Both the position numbers and the translations under genes were made by a program. Under the pieces are notes generated by a model. The model was not told the origin of the DNA. It did not search any database and worked only from the letters and a program-made list of their open reading frames with translations. Of a DNA stretch of 64,000 nucleotides, positions 1 to 7,967 are shown one piece after another. Source of the DNA: Nannocystis pusilla. GTDB taxonomy: Bacteria > Myxococcota_A > Polyangia > Nannocystales > Nannocystaceae. The DNA lies in assembly GCF_020073745.1 (NCBI RefSeq), contig NZ_JAIRAU010000019.1, positions 186,001-250,000 on the forward strand. The letters are read 5' to 3'. How positions within the stretch are numbered: position 1 is the first letter of the stretch; each line of letters opens with the position of its first letter.

Positions 1-1258
1 CGTCGACGAGGCGGTGGAGGAGCGGCAGCAGCTCGACCGCCGCGGGCGCTTGCTGCCGGTCGCCGGACTCGAGCTGCGTCATGTGCAAGATGTCGTCGAT
101 CAACGACAGCAGGTGGTGGCCGGAGATCCGGATGCTGGCCAGGTCGGAAGCCAGCTCCTCCGGCGGAGCCAGCGGCTCGTCGCCCTTGAGGCCGGCGAGG
201 TGCATCTCGGTGTAGCCGAGGATCGCGTTGAGCGGGGTCCGCAGCTCGTGGCTGATGACCATGAGGAAGCGGCTCTTGGCCTGGCTGGCCGCCTCGGCGC
301 GCGCGTGGGCGCGGACCAGCAGCGACTCGGTGCGCTCGCGCTCGCCGATCTCGACGCGCAGCAATTGATTGGTGCGCTGCAGCTCGGCGGTGCGCGCCTC
401 GACCTGTCCCTCGAGGCTGGTGAGCAGGGCCTGGACCTGGGCCTCGGCCTGCTTGCGCGCGTCGATGTCCTCGAGCACGCCGATGATCTGCCGCAGGCCC
501 CCGGCGTTGTCGGCCTCGGCGAACAGGGTGAGCTGCGACCAGACAGGGCGCGCACCGGCGGCGAGGAGGCGCAGCTGGGCGCCGCGCGGGCGGTCGTCGG
601 CGCCGCTCAGGGCGGCGAACAGGGCGTCGAACTCCGGCCGGTCGTCGGGGGTGACGAGCATGCGCGCGGGGACACCGGGGGCGGCCTCGGGCGCAAGACC
701 GAGCCAGGCACCGAGGGCCCGGTTGACCTGCAGCAGCTCGCCGTGCGGCCGCGCGCGGAGCATGCTGACCGGCGAGGCCTCGAACAGGAAGCGGAATCGC
801 TGCTCGCTGTCCCGCAGGGCCCGCTCGACGCGCAGGCGGTCGGTGATGTCGCGCGCGACGAGGTGGATCTGACGGACGCCGGCGACGTCGCGGGCGATGA
901 CGGTGAGCTCGACCGGCACAGCGGCCCCGTCGCTGCGAAGGAAGCGCCCGCGGGCGATGATCGGGAGGTCGGGCGAGGTCAGCAACCAGGCCTCGCGGGT
1001 GGCCTCACGATCGGCGTCCCGGAGGGTCTCCTCGAGGTCGAACATGTCGCGCCGCAGCAGGGCCTCGACGCTGCAACCGAGCAGCTCGGCGGCGCGCTCG
1101 TTCGCCACCAGGATCCGACCGGCGAGGTCGTGGACGAGCACCGCCTCGGCGGTCCACTCGATGCCGGACGCCGCGGCCCGGACGCACGCGAGCTCGGCCT
1201 CCAGCGCAGCGACGCGGGCCCTGAGTTGCTGCGCTTCGGCGTCGGATCGGTCGGACAT
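1..1258 (-). CDS. PAS-PAS sensor histidine kinase (C-terminus beyond window)
   Basis: Read on the minus strand from ATG at 1258 and still open at base 1, so at least 419 residues are present. Residues about 20-130 and 145-265 look like two PAS sensor domains (for example VLVHDLAGRILVANERAAEL, then a GVLEDIDARKQAEA-type PAC end). A coiled linker follows, then the dimerisation/phosphoacceptor helix with the H-box SHELRTPLNAILGY near residue 335. The ATPase domain must lie outside the window. No membrane segment is visible, so a cytoplasmic kinase is likely. The GAF-STAS gene lies upstream on the same strand, 128 bp away, and both may sense a common signal. A TAGACT hexamer lies 15 nt before the start. 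Partner regulator unknown. Confidence 0.9.
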   Translation of the reverse strand, partial: MSDRSDAEAQQLRARVAALEAELACVRAAASGIEWTAEAVLVHDLAGRILVANERAAELLGCSVEALLRRDMFDLEETLRDADREATREAWLLTSPDLPIIARGRFLRSDGAAVPVELTVIARDVAGVRQIHLVARDITDRLRVERALRDSEQRFRFLFEASPVSMLRARPHGELLQVNRALGAWLGLAPEAAPGVPARMLVTPDDRPEFDALFAALSGADDRPRGAQLRLLAAGARPVWSQLTLFAEADNAGGLRQIIGVLEDIDARKQAEAQVQALLTSLEGQVEARTAELQRTNQLLRVEIGERERTESLLVRAHARAEAASQAKSRFLMVISHELRTPLNAILGYTEMHLAGLKGDEPLAPPEELASDLASIRISGHHLLSLIDDILHMTQLESGDRQQAPAAVELLPLLHRLVD

Positions 1259-1386
1259 GGACCGAGGGCCCCGAGTCTACCAGATCGCGTGCCCGCCGCC
1301 CTGGTCGGCGCGGTCGGCCGGACACACGGGCTGCGTCGAGACCACGAATCCACGCCCGGCGCCCGTGGAGGTCGTCGAGGACAGGC

Positions 1387-2310
1387 TCACAGCGCCAGCG
1401 CAGCCGCGAGCGCGAGGTGGACCGACGGGTAGATCCGGTCGGTGGGCAGCGGCAGGTCGAGCCCGACGATCCGGCGGGCGCTGGCCGGTGTCACGCCCGA
1501 GAGCAGGCACACGGCGCCCATCAGGCGGGTGGCGCGGAAGACGTCGATGAGCGCGGCGATCGACGCACTGCCGGTCTCCCCCATGCCGGTCAGGTCGAAC
1601 ACCACGGCGCGGGTGGCGCGGCGCGCGACGGTCTGCAGCAGCCGCTGGGCGACGTGGGCGCAACGCTCGTCGTCGAGGCGCCCGACGACGGGCAGCAGGA
1701 GCACCCCCGGCGCGGCCTCGAGGATCGGCGCCGAGAGTTCGAGCAATTCCTCCTTCTGCGTCTTCACCAGAGAGTACTGCTCGTTGAGCGCTCGCAGGTC
1801 CTCGAGGTTCCAGTACACGACGCCCGCGAGCGAGGCGACGAAGTTGACGAGCGCGATCTGGACGTCCGAGAAGGCGGCCGGCCGGGTGTTGCCGAGCGAG
1901 ATGACGCCGACGCTCTCGCCGCGGCCGACCACCGGCACCGTGAGGCGCGAGCGAACCGGGTGCCGCCGCGGGTTGACCCGGGCCGAGGGGTCGGTCTCGA
2001 CTCGCACCTCGGGCAGGTACAGCACGGTGCGCGTGCGAAACACCTCGCCGACGTGCCGATCCATCGCGGTGAGCTCGGCGGCGCGACGCTCTTCCTCGGT
2101 GAAGCCGCGCGTGAACGCGTGGCGCAGCCGGGCGGTCCGGCGGTCGAGGAAGAACAGGCCGATGTACTCGCAGTCGACGATCCGGGTCATGACATCGTCC
2201 ATGGCCGCGACGAGCATCGCCTCGTCGCGAACCGCGGCCAGCGCGGCGGCCGAGCGATCGAGCAGCGGCAGGAGGTCGAGCGAGCTGGCGCGAGACATGC
2301 GGGCCGGCAC
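1387..2310 (-). CDS. GAF-STAS domain regulatory protein
   Basis: 307 residues. The N-terminal part (about 15-165) reads as a GAF sensor domain (VLYLPEVRV, SRLTVPVVGRGESVGVISLG). A short helical linker follows, then a C-terminal STAS domain (about 205-300) with the VVFDLTGMGETGSASIAAL strand-helix typical of RsbR/anti-anti-sigma antagonists, where the phosphorylatable Ser/Thr would lie in GSAS. Such proteins usually relay stress or redox signals into partner-switching cascades. Start: GTG at 2310 is chosen over ATG at 2298 because a strong GGAGGTGA lies 7 nt upstream of the GTG. No RsbW-like kinase is present in the window. Confidence 0.85.
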   Translation of the reverse strand: MPARMSRASSLDLLPLLDRSAAALAAVRDEAMLVAAMDDVMTRIVDCEYIGLFFLDRRTARLRHAFTRGFTEEERRAAELTAMDRHVGEVFRTRTVLYLPEVRVETDPSARVNPRRHPVRSRLTVPVVGRGESVGVISLGNTRPAAFSDVQIALVNFVASLAGVVYWNLEDLRALNEQYSLVKTQKEELLELSAPILEAAPGVLLLPVVGRLDDERCAHVAQRLLQTVARRATRAVVFDLTGMGETGSASIAALIDVFRATRLMGAVCLLSGVTPASARRIVGLDLPLPTDRIYPSVHLALAAALAL

Positions 2311-2317
2311 GAGCCTA

Positions 2318-2325
2318 TCACCTCC
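2318..2325 (-). promoter_or_regulatory. Shine-Dalgarno site fixing a GTG start
   Basis: GGAGGTGA on the minus strand, 7 nt before GTG 2310. It decides the start of the GAF-STAS gene and is one of the few strong ribosome sites in the window. Confidence 0.7.
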
Positions 2326-2498
2326 GGCGATCCACCGGCGGGGGCGTCGCGTCCGCCGCGCGAGCGTCGATCGCGTGCTGCGCCTGGAGTGGAGACCCGG
2401 ACGAGGTCGACGCGCTCGTCGCTGGTGACAGGCGGTGGCTCGTCCGTCTTGTCCCATCCTGGCCACTCGTCGAACGAGCTCCGGTATCGACCGAGGCC

Positions 2499-2740
2499 GT
2501 GCCGAGACGCAGCGAGGTCGCCGAGCAGGAGCGGCTGCTGGGCCACCGGCTGCTGCCGGACACACCATTGACCTGCTGCACTTCTCCGAGCCGCACGGCA
2601 TCACGATCATCGACCAGCGATTCATCTCCCCTCTCGACTATCCCGGCGATACGATCATCGGCATCGCCGAGCATGACCCGCTCGACGACCTCTTTGACGA
2701 GGACACGGCGGAGGCGCTGAGCGCGAGCTTTGAGTGCATG
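2499..2740 (+). pseudogene. Possible frameshifted gene remnant, unknown family
   Basis: From GTG 2499 one frame gives about 19 codons with gene-like codon use. A +1/-1 shift near 2555 is then needed to continue into a stretch (SEPHGITIIDQRFISPLD, then GDTIIGIAEHDPLDDLFDED) in which almost every third base is G or C. No family recognised. TATCGA lies 8 nt before the GTG, as for intact genes here. Coding bias that crosses a frame change suggests decay or a sequencing error; I cannot tell which. Confidence 0.35.
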
Positions 2741-3124
2741 CCTCCTCGGGACCCTGGGCTCGGTCGTCGAGGAGGAGTCGCGGCAGGGTCGATGAGAGCA
2801 TGATTCGTCGCATCGCCGCCCCGCGACCGCTCGCGTCGCGGAGACGGGCCGCGAATTGCGAGGCCGGCCGAAGCGTTGCTCCCGGGCGCGCAAACGCCCG
2901 GGGCGCCGTCCTTCGGCGTCGCGCCGCAGAGCCGGGGTCGAGCCGCGCTGGAGCGGCTGCAGGTCGACATTCGCCCCTCTCGGCGTCTCCGAGCCCGACG
3001 CATCGTGGTCACGTGACGTCGGCTCTGGCTGTGCGAGGTTGCCCGGCGCGCTTGTGCGCGGACGCGGAAATCGACGTCGTCGCGGCCGCGGGACACCGGC
3101 CTGTGGCACGATCGCGGCCCGGGC
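2741..3124. other. Gene-free stretch
   Basis: About 380 bases between the remnant and the zinc-ribbon genes. No reading frame has convincing codon bias. A GTCACGTGAC palindrome near 3008 is the only notable string. Confidence 0.4.
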
Positions 3125-4018
3125 GTGAGCGAGGTCGTCGAATTCTCGTGCGGGTCGTGCGGCTCGCAGATCCAGGTCGAGGCCCACCTGCGGACCGCGA
3201 CCTGCCCGTACTGCGCGTCGCCGGCGGTGGTCGAGCGGCCGCGGGAGGCCGGGCGGCCGCAGCCGGACTTCGTGCTCGCGTTCATCGTCCCGCACGAGCA
3301 GGCGCTGGTGGCGGCCCGGCGCTGGGTGAGGCGGGCCTGGCTCGCCCCGGAGGCGTTCCGCAAGGCCAAGGTCGAGGCCATCCGCGGGATCTACGTGCCC
3401 TCGTACCTGTTCTCGGCGGCGGCCCACGCGGAGTACACCGCCCGGATCGGCGAGAACTACACGGTGACCTACACGACCACGGACTCGAAGGGCCGCACGG
3501 TCACGCGCACGCGCACGGAGACCGAGTGGCACACGCTCGCGGGCAGCTACTCGGCCTACGTCAGCGACGTCGTCGTCACGGCCTCGCGGGGGATCGGCAA
3601 CCACGAGCTCGAGGGGGTCGAGCCCTTCGACCTGCGCGCGCTCCACCGCTATTCGCCGCGCCTGCTGTCCGGGTGGATCGCCGAGGAGGCGTCGATGACG
3701 GCCGAGGCGTGCCGCGAGCTCGCGGTCGCCGAGGCGATGGCCGAGGTTGAGCGGCGCATCATGACGATGATGCCCGGTGACCGGCAGTCTGACCTCGAGG
3801 TCAGCGCCCGCCTCGCCGACATCGCCCAGGTCCTGATGCTCGCGCCGGTGTGGGTGCTGCCGGTCCGCTTCGCCGACGACCGCGTGGTCCGCCTGCTGGT
3901 CAACGGCCAGACCGGCAAGGTGTTCGGCAAGCCGCCGCGCTCGTGGGTGAAGATCGGCGCGCTGATCGTCTTGATTGTCGGCCTCGTCGCCGGGGGGGTG
4001 CTGCTTGCCCAGCGGTGA
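3125..4018 (+). CDS. Zinc-ribbon protein with C-terminal membrane anchor (first of tandem pair)
   Basis: 297 residues from GTG 3125. The N-terminus carries a CGSCGSQ...CPYCASP zinc ribbon (residues about 9-32). The middle holds a large all-purpose domain with a Tyr/Thr-rich hairpin (YTARIGENYTVTYTTTDSKG), and the last 25 residues form a membrane helix (IGALIVLIVGLVAGGVLL). The soluble part is probably cytoplasmic with a C-tail anchor. The neighbour overlaps its end and shares the architecture and the INGQ/VNGQTGKV-type motif before the helix, so the two are paralogues and probably partners. Similar proteins are annotated only as 'TFIIB-type zinc ribbon-containing'; no reaction is known. Start is uncertain because no clear ribosome site precedes it. 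Confidence 0.8.
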   Translation: MSEVVEFSCGSCGSQIQVEAHLRTATCPYCASPAVVERPREAGRPQPDFVLAFIVPHEQALVAARRWVRRAWLAPEAFRKAKVEAIRGIYVPSYLFSAAAHAEYTARIGENYTVTYTTTDSKGRTVTRTRTETEWHTLAGSYSAYVSDVVVTASRGIGNHELEGVEPFDLRALHRYSPRLLSGWIAEEASMTAEACRELAVAEAMAEVERRIMTMMPGDRQSDLEVSARLADIAQVLMLAPVWVLPVRFADDRVVRLLVNGQTGKVFGKPPRSWVKIGALIVLIVGLVAGGVLLAQR

Positions 4019-4988
4019 AATCGCCGCGACGTCGGTCCGCGCGGCCTGCAGCCGCTGCGAGTCGCCGGTCGAGGCCGGCGATCTGCGGTGTGCGGTGTGC
4101 GGGCTGCCGACGCCGGGCGAAGCGCTCGTCGGCGCCGCGACGCGCGTCGAGTTCCTCCGCTGCGAGGGCTGCGGCGCCGCGGTGTCCTACGACGTCGAGG
4201 TCCGCGCGCCGAAGTGCTCGTTCTGCGGCTCGTTGATGCACGTCGAGCGCCCCGAGGACCCGGTCGAGGAGGCGTCCGCCTACCTGCCGTTCGCGGTCGA
4301 CCCCGCGGCGGCGACGGAGGGATTGCGGCGCTGGCTCGGCACCCTCGGCTTCTTCCGCCCGGGCGACCTCCAGTCGGCGGCGACGATCGGCGAGTTGAGG
4401 CCGCTGTGGTGGGTCGGCTGGGTGTTCGACGCCGAGGTGCTGATCAGCTGGGCCGCCGACTCCGAGGTCGGCTCCCGGCGCGCGTCCTGGGCCCCGCACG
4501 CGGGCCAGCAGTCGTTGGACCTGCGAAACGTGCTGGTGCCGGCGTCACGCGGCCTGAGCGCTGCGGAGTGCCGGGCGATCGCCCGCGGTTACCGCATCGA
4601 CTCGGGCGGCCCGCCACCGGAGGCCCGCCCGGGCGTGCTGATCGAGCGCTTCGACGTCCAGCGGTCGGCGGCCCGCCGGGCGATCGTCGAGGGGCTCGAG
4701 CGGGCCGCGCTGGCGCGCGCGAGCACGTGGGTCCCCGGCAGCCGCCAGCGTAACCTCTCGGTCGCGGTGCTGCCCCGGCGCCTCAGCTCGGAGCGGCTCG
4801 CCTTCCCCGCCTACGTGCTCGCGTACCGCTACCGCGACAAGCTCTACCGCGCGGTGATCAACGGCCAGGACGCGGCGGTGGTCACCGGCAAGGCGCCGCT
4901 CTCGATCGCCAGGATCGTCCTCGTGATCGTCGGAGGGCTCGCCGCGCTCGCGCTGATCGTCGCCCTGATCGTGGTCCTGGCCCGGTGA
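4005..4988 (+). CDS. Zinc-ribbon protein with C-terminal membrane anchor (second of tandem pair)
   Basis: About 327 residues if translation starts at TTG 4005, which overlaps the previous gene by 14 nt and follows a G-rich GGGGGGTG; GTG 3975 is an alternative. Two CxxC pairs (CSRCES...CAVCG and CEGCGAAV...CSFCGS) make one or two zinc ribbons in the first 75 residues. A domain homologous to the preceding protein follows (WWVGWVFDAEVLISW, NVLVPASRGLSAAECRAIA, VINGQDAAVVTGKAP), then a C-terminal helix (IVLVIVGGLAALALIVALIV). The overlap implies translational coupling. Function unknown; a membrane-linked scaffold is only a guess. Confidence 0.8.
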   Translation: MPSGEIAATSVRAACSRCESPVEAGDLRCAVCGLPTPGEALVGAATRVEFLRCEGCGAAVSYDVEVRAPKCSFCGSLMHVERPEDPVEEASAYLPFAVDPAAATEGLRRWLGTLGFFRPGDLQSAATIGELRPLWWVGWVFDAEVLISWAADSEVGSRRASWAPHAGQQSLDLRNVLVPASRGLSAAECRAIARGYRIDSGGPPPEARPGVLIERFDVQRSAARRAIVEGLERAALARASTWVPGSRQRNLSVAVLPRRLSSERLAFPAYVLAYRYRDKLYRAVINGQDAAVVTGKAPLSIARIVLVIVGGLAALALIVALIVVLAR

Positions 4989-5029
4989 GCCGCGAAGTCG
5001 AAGTGCGCTCTGCTATCGTCGCGGTGCCC

Positions 5030-5416
5030 ATGGAGATCCGCTACATCACGACCGACCTGGAATTCGACGCGCCCACGAGCCTCGATCGTGTCGTCGCCGA
5101 GCTCGAGCCCGATGTCGTGATCCACCTCCACGACCGCGCGGGCGAGCTCCACTCCGTCGCCCTCGGGATCGCGGTGGACGACTCGCCGGAAGAGTCCGTC
5201 GCGCACATCTGTGCGCTGCTCGAAGGCCTGTCCCCGCCCGCCCGCGACGCGTGGGACCGGTGCACGCGCCGCGTCGTCGACCTCGCGTTCGAGAGCGGCA
5301 CCACGCCCAAGGACGTCACCTACACCCTCTCCGCGGGGCTCGTACGTCGGCTGGGCGAGCTGGGGCTCGCGATCGCGGTGACCGTGTACCGCGTGGGCTT
5401 CTACTCGGGCGAGTGA
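5030..5416 (+). CDS. Small conserved hypothetical protein
   Basis: 128 residues from ATG 5030. An in-frame GTG at 4985 overlaps the upstream stop (GTGA) and is an alternative start. TATCGT lies 10 nt before the ATG. No signal peptide or membrane helix. The fold looks alpha/beta: N-terminal EIRYITTDLEFDA strand, then helices and a C-terminal LGLAIAVTVYRVGF strand. It ends about 110 bp before the methyltransferase-like gene. I do not recognise the family. Confidence 0.65.
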   Translation: MEIRYITTDLEFDAPTSLDRVVAELEPDVVIHLHDRAGELHSVALGIAVDDSPEESVAHICALLEGLSPPARDAWDRCTRRVVDLAFESGTTPKDVTYTLSAGLVRRLGELGLAIAVTVYRVGFYSGE

Positions 5417-5517
5417 GACGACCTCTACTGCTGCGAGACGGCAGGCGCCGTAACAGTCCGGCGCCGTCGCCCTGGCCCGCTCGCAGCACCCGAAGCCTTG
5501 ATCGAACACATCCATGT

Positions 5518-5523
5518 TACGAT
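5518..5523 (+). promoter_or_regulatory. TANNNT -10 element of a leaderless gene
   Basis: TACGAT, 6 nt before GTG 5530. This spacing would place the transcription start on or next to the first codon. Confidence 0.5.
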
Positions 5524-5529
5524 GCCCGC

Positions 5530-6336
5530 GTGCTCGCGCGCCGCGCCATCCTGCTCCTCGCCCTCACCGCTTGTCGCCCGGCGGCGGAGCCCGCCTCGGC
5601 CCCGCCCTCGGCAGAACCCGCGGGCGCCCCTCCACCGTCCGCCGCACCGGCGCCGTCGTGGCAGGCGATCGTCGACGACCCGGCCCGCCCCGCCGAGGAA
5701 CGCGCGCTCGACCCCGGCCGCAAGCCCGTCGAGCTGCTCGAGTTCCTCGACCTGCGACCCGGCACGCGCGTCGCCGATCTCGGCGCCGGCTTCGGCTACA
5801 CCACGTTCCTGCTGTCCCGCGCCGTCGGCCCGGACGGGGTGGTGTACGCGCACAACAACACCTACGCCCGCGAGCGCTTCCTCGAGCCGAAGTGGACCGA
5901 ACGCCTGGCGACGCCGGAGTTCCGCAACGTCGTCCGGGCCGACCGCGAATTCGACGACCCGCTGCCCCCCGAGGCCACGGACCTCGACCTCGTGATCAAC
6001 GTGCTCTTCTATCATGACACGTTCTGGTTCGGCACCGACCGCGCGCGGATGAACCAGGCCGTGTTCGCGGCCCTGCGCCCGGGCGGGGCGTACGTGATCG
6101 TCGACCACAGCGCCGTCGCCGGCGCCGGAGGCAGCGAGGCGAAGACCCTGCACCGGGTCGAGGAGTCGACGGTCCGCGCGGAGGTCGAGCAGGCCGGCTT
6201 CACGCTCGCGGGCTCGGCCGAGTTCCTGCGCAACCCCGCCGACACGCGCGACTGGAACGCCGCCCCCTTCGCCGCCGCGGAGCGCCGCGGGACCGCCGAT
6301 CGCTTCGTGCTCAAGTTCGTCAAGCCCGCGGGTTGA
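5530..6336 (+). CDS. SAM-methyltransferase-like lipoprotein (COG4798-like)
   Basis: 268 residues from GTG 5530. The N-terminus is a lipoprotein signal (RRAILLLALTAC; lipidated Cys at about residue 15), followed by an Ala/Pro-rich linker. From residue about 50 the protein is a class I methyltransferase fold: motif I VADLGAGFGYTTFLLSRAVG near 80-100, YAHNNTYARERF, then LVINVLFYHDTFW and LRPGGAYVIVDHSA. This matches the 'predicted methyltransferase' COG4798 family, which is exported although SAM should be absent outside the cytoplasm; the true activity is unknown. Start supported by the lipobox and the -10 element. Confidence 0.85.
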   Translation: MLARRAILLLALTACRPAAEPASAPPSAEPAGAPPPSAAPAPSWQAIVDDPARPAEERALDPGRKPVELLEFLDLRPGTRVADLGAGFGYTTFLLSRAVGPDGVVYAHNNTYARERFLEPKWTERLATPEFRNVVRADREFDDPLPPEATDLDLVINVLFYHDTFWFGTDRARMNQAVFAALRPGGAYVIVDHSAVAGAGGSEAKTLHRVEESTVRAEVEQAGFTLAGSAEFLRNPADTRDWNAAPFAAAERRGTADRFVLKFVKPAG

Positions 6337-6352
6337 CGCCTGATTCTTCACA

Positions 6353-6366
6353 TGTCCTTGGGGACA
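6353..6366. repeat. 14-bp palindromic unit TGTCC-TTGG-GGACA
   Basis: Exact copy of the TGTCC-N4-GGACA unit, 16 nt after the stop at 6336. With the flanking A/T it forms a 6-bp-arm hairpin. No T-tract follows, so it is not a typical terminator. Confidence 0.75.
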
Positions 6367-6439
6367 TATCATGCCACATGCCGGAGGCGCGACCGCGGCT
6401 CCCGCGGTCCGAGCGAGTGATGGAGCGCGGCGAGGTGCT

Positions 6440-6555
6440 GCTCGGCTGCACGCCGGCGTCCTCGAAGCCGCGGTCGAGGAACAGCCACGCCACCGCGTCG
6501 AGGATCGCCGCACGCCGGTCGGCCGCCCCCTCGCGGCGCCGTCGTTGCCGTCGCG
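6440..6555 (-). pseudogene. Remnant of a TetR-family regulator N-terminus
   Basis: On the minus strand about 30 codons read RRAAILDAVAWLFLDRGFED, the first helix of a TetR DNA-binding domain. The following helix-turn-helix (normally ...IAxxAGVSxGTLYxHF) is absent, and the frame runs into unrelated sequence. There is no usable start or C-terminal domain, so this is a relic rather than a gene. Confidence 0.45.
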
Positions 6556-6787
6556 GAGGTGTCCGCGCGCGGGCGTGTCGCCAGCCCGAGCCCCTGAGCC
6601 CACGGCGCCTCGATCTCACGCGGCCGCTCGACCTGCTCGACCCCGAAGCCGTGATGCCGCGGACCGAGGGTTCGGGCCGCGGCAGCAGACCCAGGTCGAG
6701 GTCGTGATGGATGCTCGAGCGCTGCGTGCCGCTGACCCGGACGGCGCCGCGATCTTCAATCGTCGCGCCGCTCCGGCCCCGGCCATT

Positions 6788-6800
6788 TTGTGTTGCACAA
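6788..6800. promoter_or_regulatory. Inverted repeat TTGTG-TTG-CACAA
   Basis: A 5-bp-arm palindrome in an unusually A/T-rich stretch (6785-6835), about 90 bp upstream of the depolymerase-like gene. Position and form fit a repressor operator, perhaps of the regulator whose remnant lies next to it. Function inferred only. Confidence 0.35.
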
Positions 6801-6855
6801 CCTTCTTTTTTGCATAACTCAATTGTCCAGAGTTCACGCCTTCTGAGGCCATCGA

Positions 6856-6884
6856 TTGCCTCGTTCGACCGACCGTGATAGCCT
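6856..6884 (+). promoter_or_regulatory. Promoter TTGCCT-17-TAGCCT
   Basis: A -35-like TTGCCT at 6856, 17-nt spacer and TAGCCT at 6879. The hexamer ends 6 nt before ATG 6891, predicting a leaderless transcript. Confidence 0.45.
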
Positions 6885-6890
6885 GACGGC

Positions 6891-7952
6891 ATGGAGTTCT
6901 CCGCGCCCTCGTCGTGGTCCATCGCCGTCGCCGTGCTCGCGTCCGCCTGCGGTCAACCCGGCGAGCCGACGAGCACCGACTCGACTGTCCCCGGGGACAG
7001 CTCGACTTCGGGCGCCGGCCCGACCACCGCCGACGCGCCGACGTCCACCGCGCCGACCACGACGCCGGACGGGAGCGGCACCGGCGACGACGACACCGCG
7101 AGCACGAGCGGCGAGGCCACGACCTCCACGACCACCGCCGACACCGCCACGACCCGCGATCCCACGACCGACACCACCGGGGACGACACCGGCGTCGGGC
7201 CCGGCTCGCGCTGCGAGACGACGGCCACCACCATCACCTGCCCCAAGACGACCGTCGAGCTCGGGCCGTGGCAGCGCGACGTGCACTGGCAGGTCCCGCT
7301 CGGCGAGCCGCCGGCGGCGGGCTGGCCGGCGGTGCTGATGTTCCAGGGCTCGTTCTTCAGCGCCGAGGTCACGTGGATCGCCACCGACGACCTGCCCTTC
7401 GGGGCATATCATCAGACCTGGGTGGTCAAGCGCCTGCTCGACGCCGGCTACGCGGTCATCACCCCCGAGGCCAAGCTCGACGGCGGCACCTTCTGGGACA
7501 CCAACGTCCCGCCCTTCTCGCTCAACTGGGAGTCGTCGGAGGACCACGAGCTGATGCTGCTGATCTTCGCCGGCATCGAGGACGGCACCTTCGGCCCGCT
7601 CGACCCCGGGCGGCTGTTCGCCACCGGCATCTCGAGCGGCGGCTACATGACGAGCCGCATGGCGGTCTCCTACCCCGGCAAGTTCCGCGCCCTGGCGATC
7701 GCGGCCGGCTCGTACGCCACCTGCTCCGGCCCGCTGTGCAGCGTCCCCGACCTCGACGCCGACCACCCGCCGACGCTGTTCCTCCACGGCGAGCTCGACC
7801 TGACCGTGCCGCTCACCACCGCGGAGGAGTACCACGACGAGCTGCTCGCCGCCGGCGTCGCCACCAAGCTCGTCAGCCAACCCGGCGAGGGCCACGCGTG
7901 GATCGCCCAATCCCCCGACGAGGTCCCGGCCTGGTTCGACGCCCACCCCTGA
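6891..7952 (+). CDS. PHB-depolymerase-like esterase lipoprotein
   Basis: 353 residues. A lipoprotein signal (SIAVAVLASAC, Cys about 20) is followed by a Thr/Ser/Asp/Gly linker of roughly 85 residues that should hold the enzyme off the membrane. The catalytic domain (about 115-353) is an alpha/beta hydrolase: nucleophile elbow GISSGGYMT (Ser about 247), acid in HGELDLTVP, and His in GEGHAW near 334. The combination resembles the extracellular PHB depolymerase / feruloyl esterase group (COG3509), acting on polyesters or esters at the cell surface. Substrate not deducible. The palindromic 16-mer CTGTCCCCGGGGACAG is built into the linker at 6985-7000. Confidence 0.85.
   Translation: MEFSAPSSWSIAVAVLASACGQPGEPTSTDSTVPGDSSTSGAGPTTADAPTSTAPTTTPDGSGTGDDDTASTSGEATTSTTTADTATTRDPTTDTTGDDTGVGPGSRCETTATTITCPKTTVELGPWQRDVHWQVPLGEPPAAGWPAVLMFQGSFFSAEVTWIATDDLPFGAYHQTWVVKRLLDAGYAVITPEAKLDGGTFWDTNVPPFSLNWESSEDHELMLLIFAGIEDGTFGPLDPGRLFATGISSGGYMTSRMAVSYPGKFRALAIAAGSYATCSGPLCSVPDLDADHPPTLFLHGELDLTVPLTTAEEYHDELLAAGVATKLVSQPGEGHAWIAQSPDEVPAWFDAHP
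6986..6999. repeat. 14-bp palindromic unit TGTCC-CCGG-GGACA (in coding sequence)
   Basis: Exact unit inside the lipoprotein linker. With flanking C/G it gives a 16-bp palindrome that recurs identically at 48592-48607 in an unrelated gene. Confidence 0.75.
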
Positions 7953-7967
7953 TCCGCCGATCACGCC

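Noticed and set aside
14..1432. 472-codon plus-strand open frame
   Set aside because: Antisense shadow of the PAS histidine kinase; in very GC-rich DNA opposite frames stay open. Only the minus strand shows domains.
6352..6367. Rho-independent terminator after the methyltransferase gene
   Set aside because: A hairpin is present but without a T-tract, and the same palindrome occurs inside genes.
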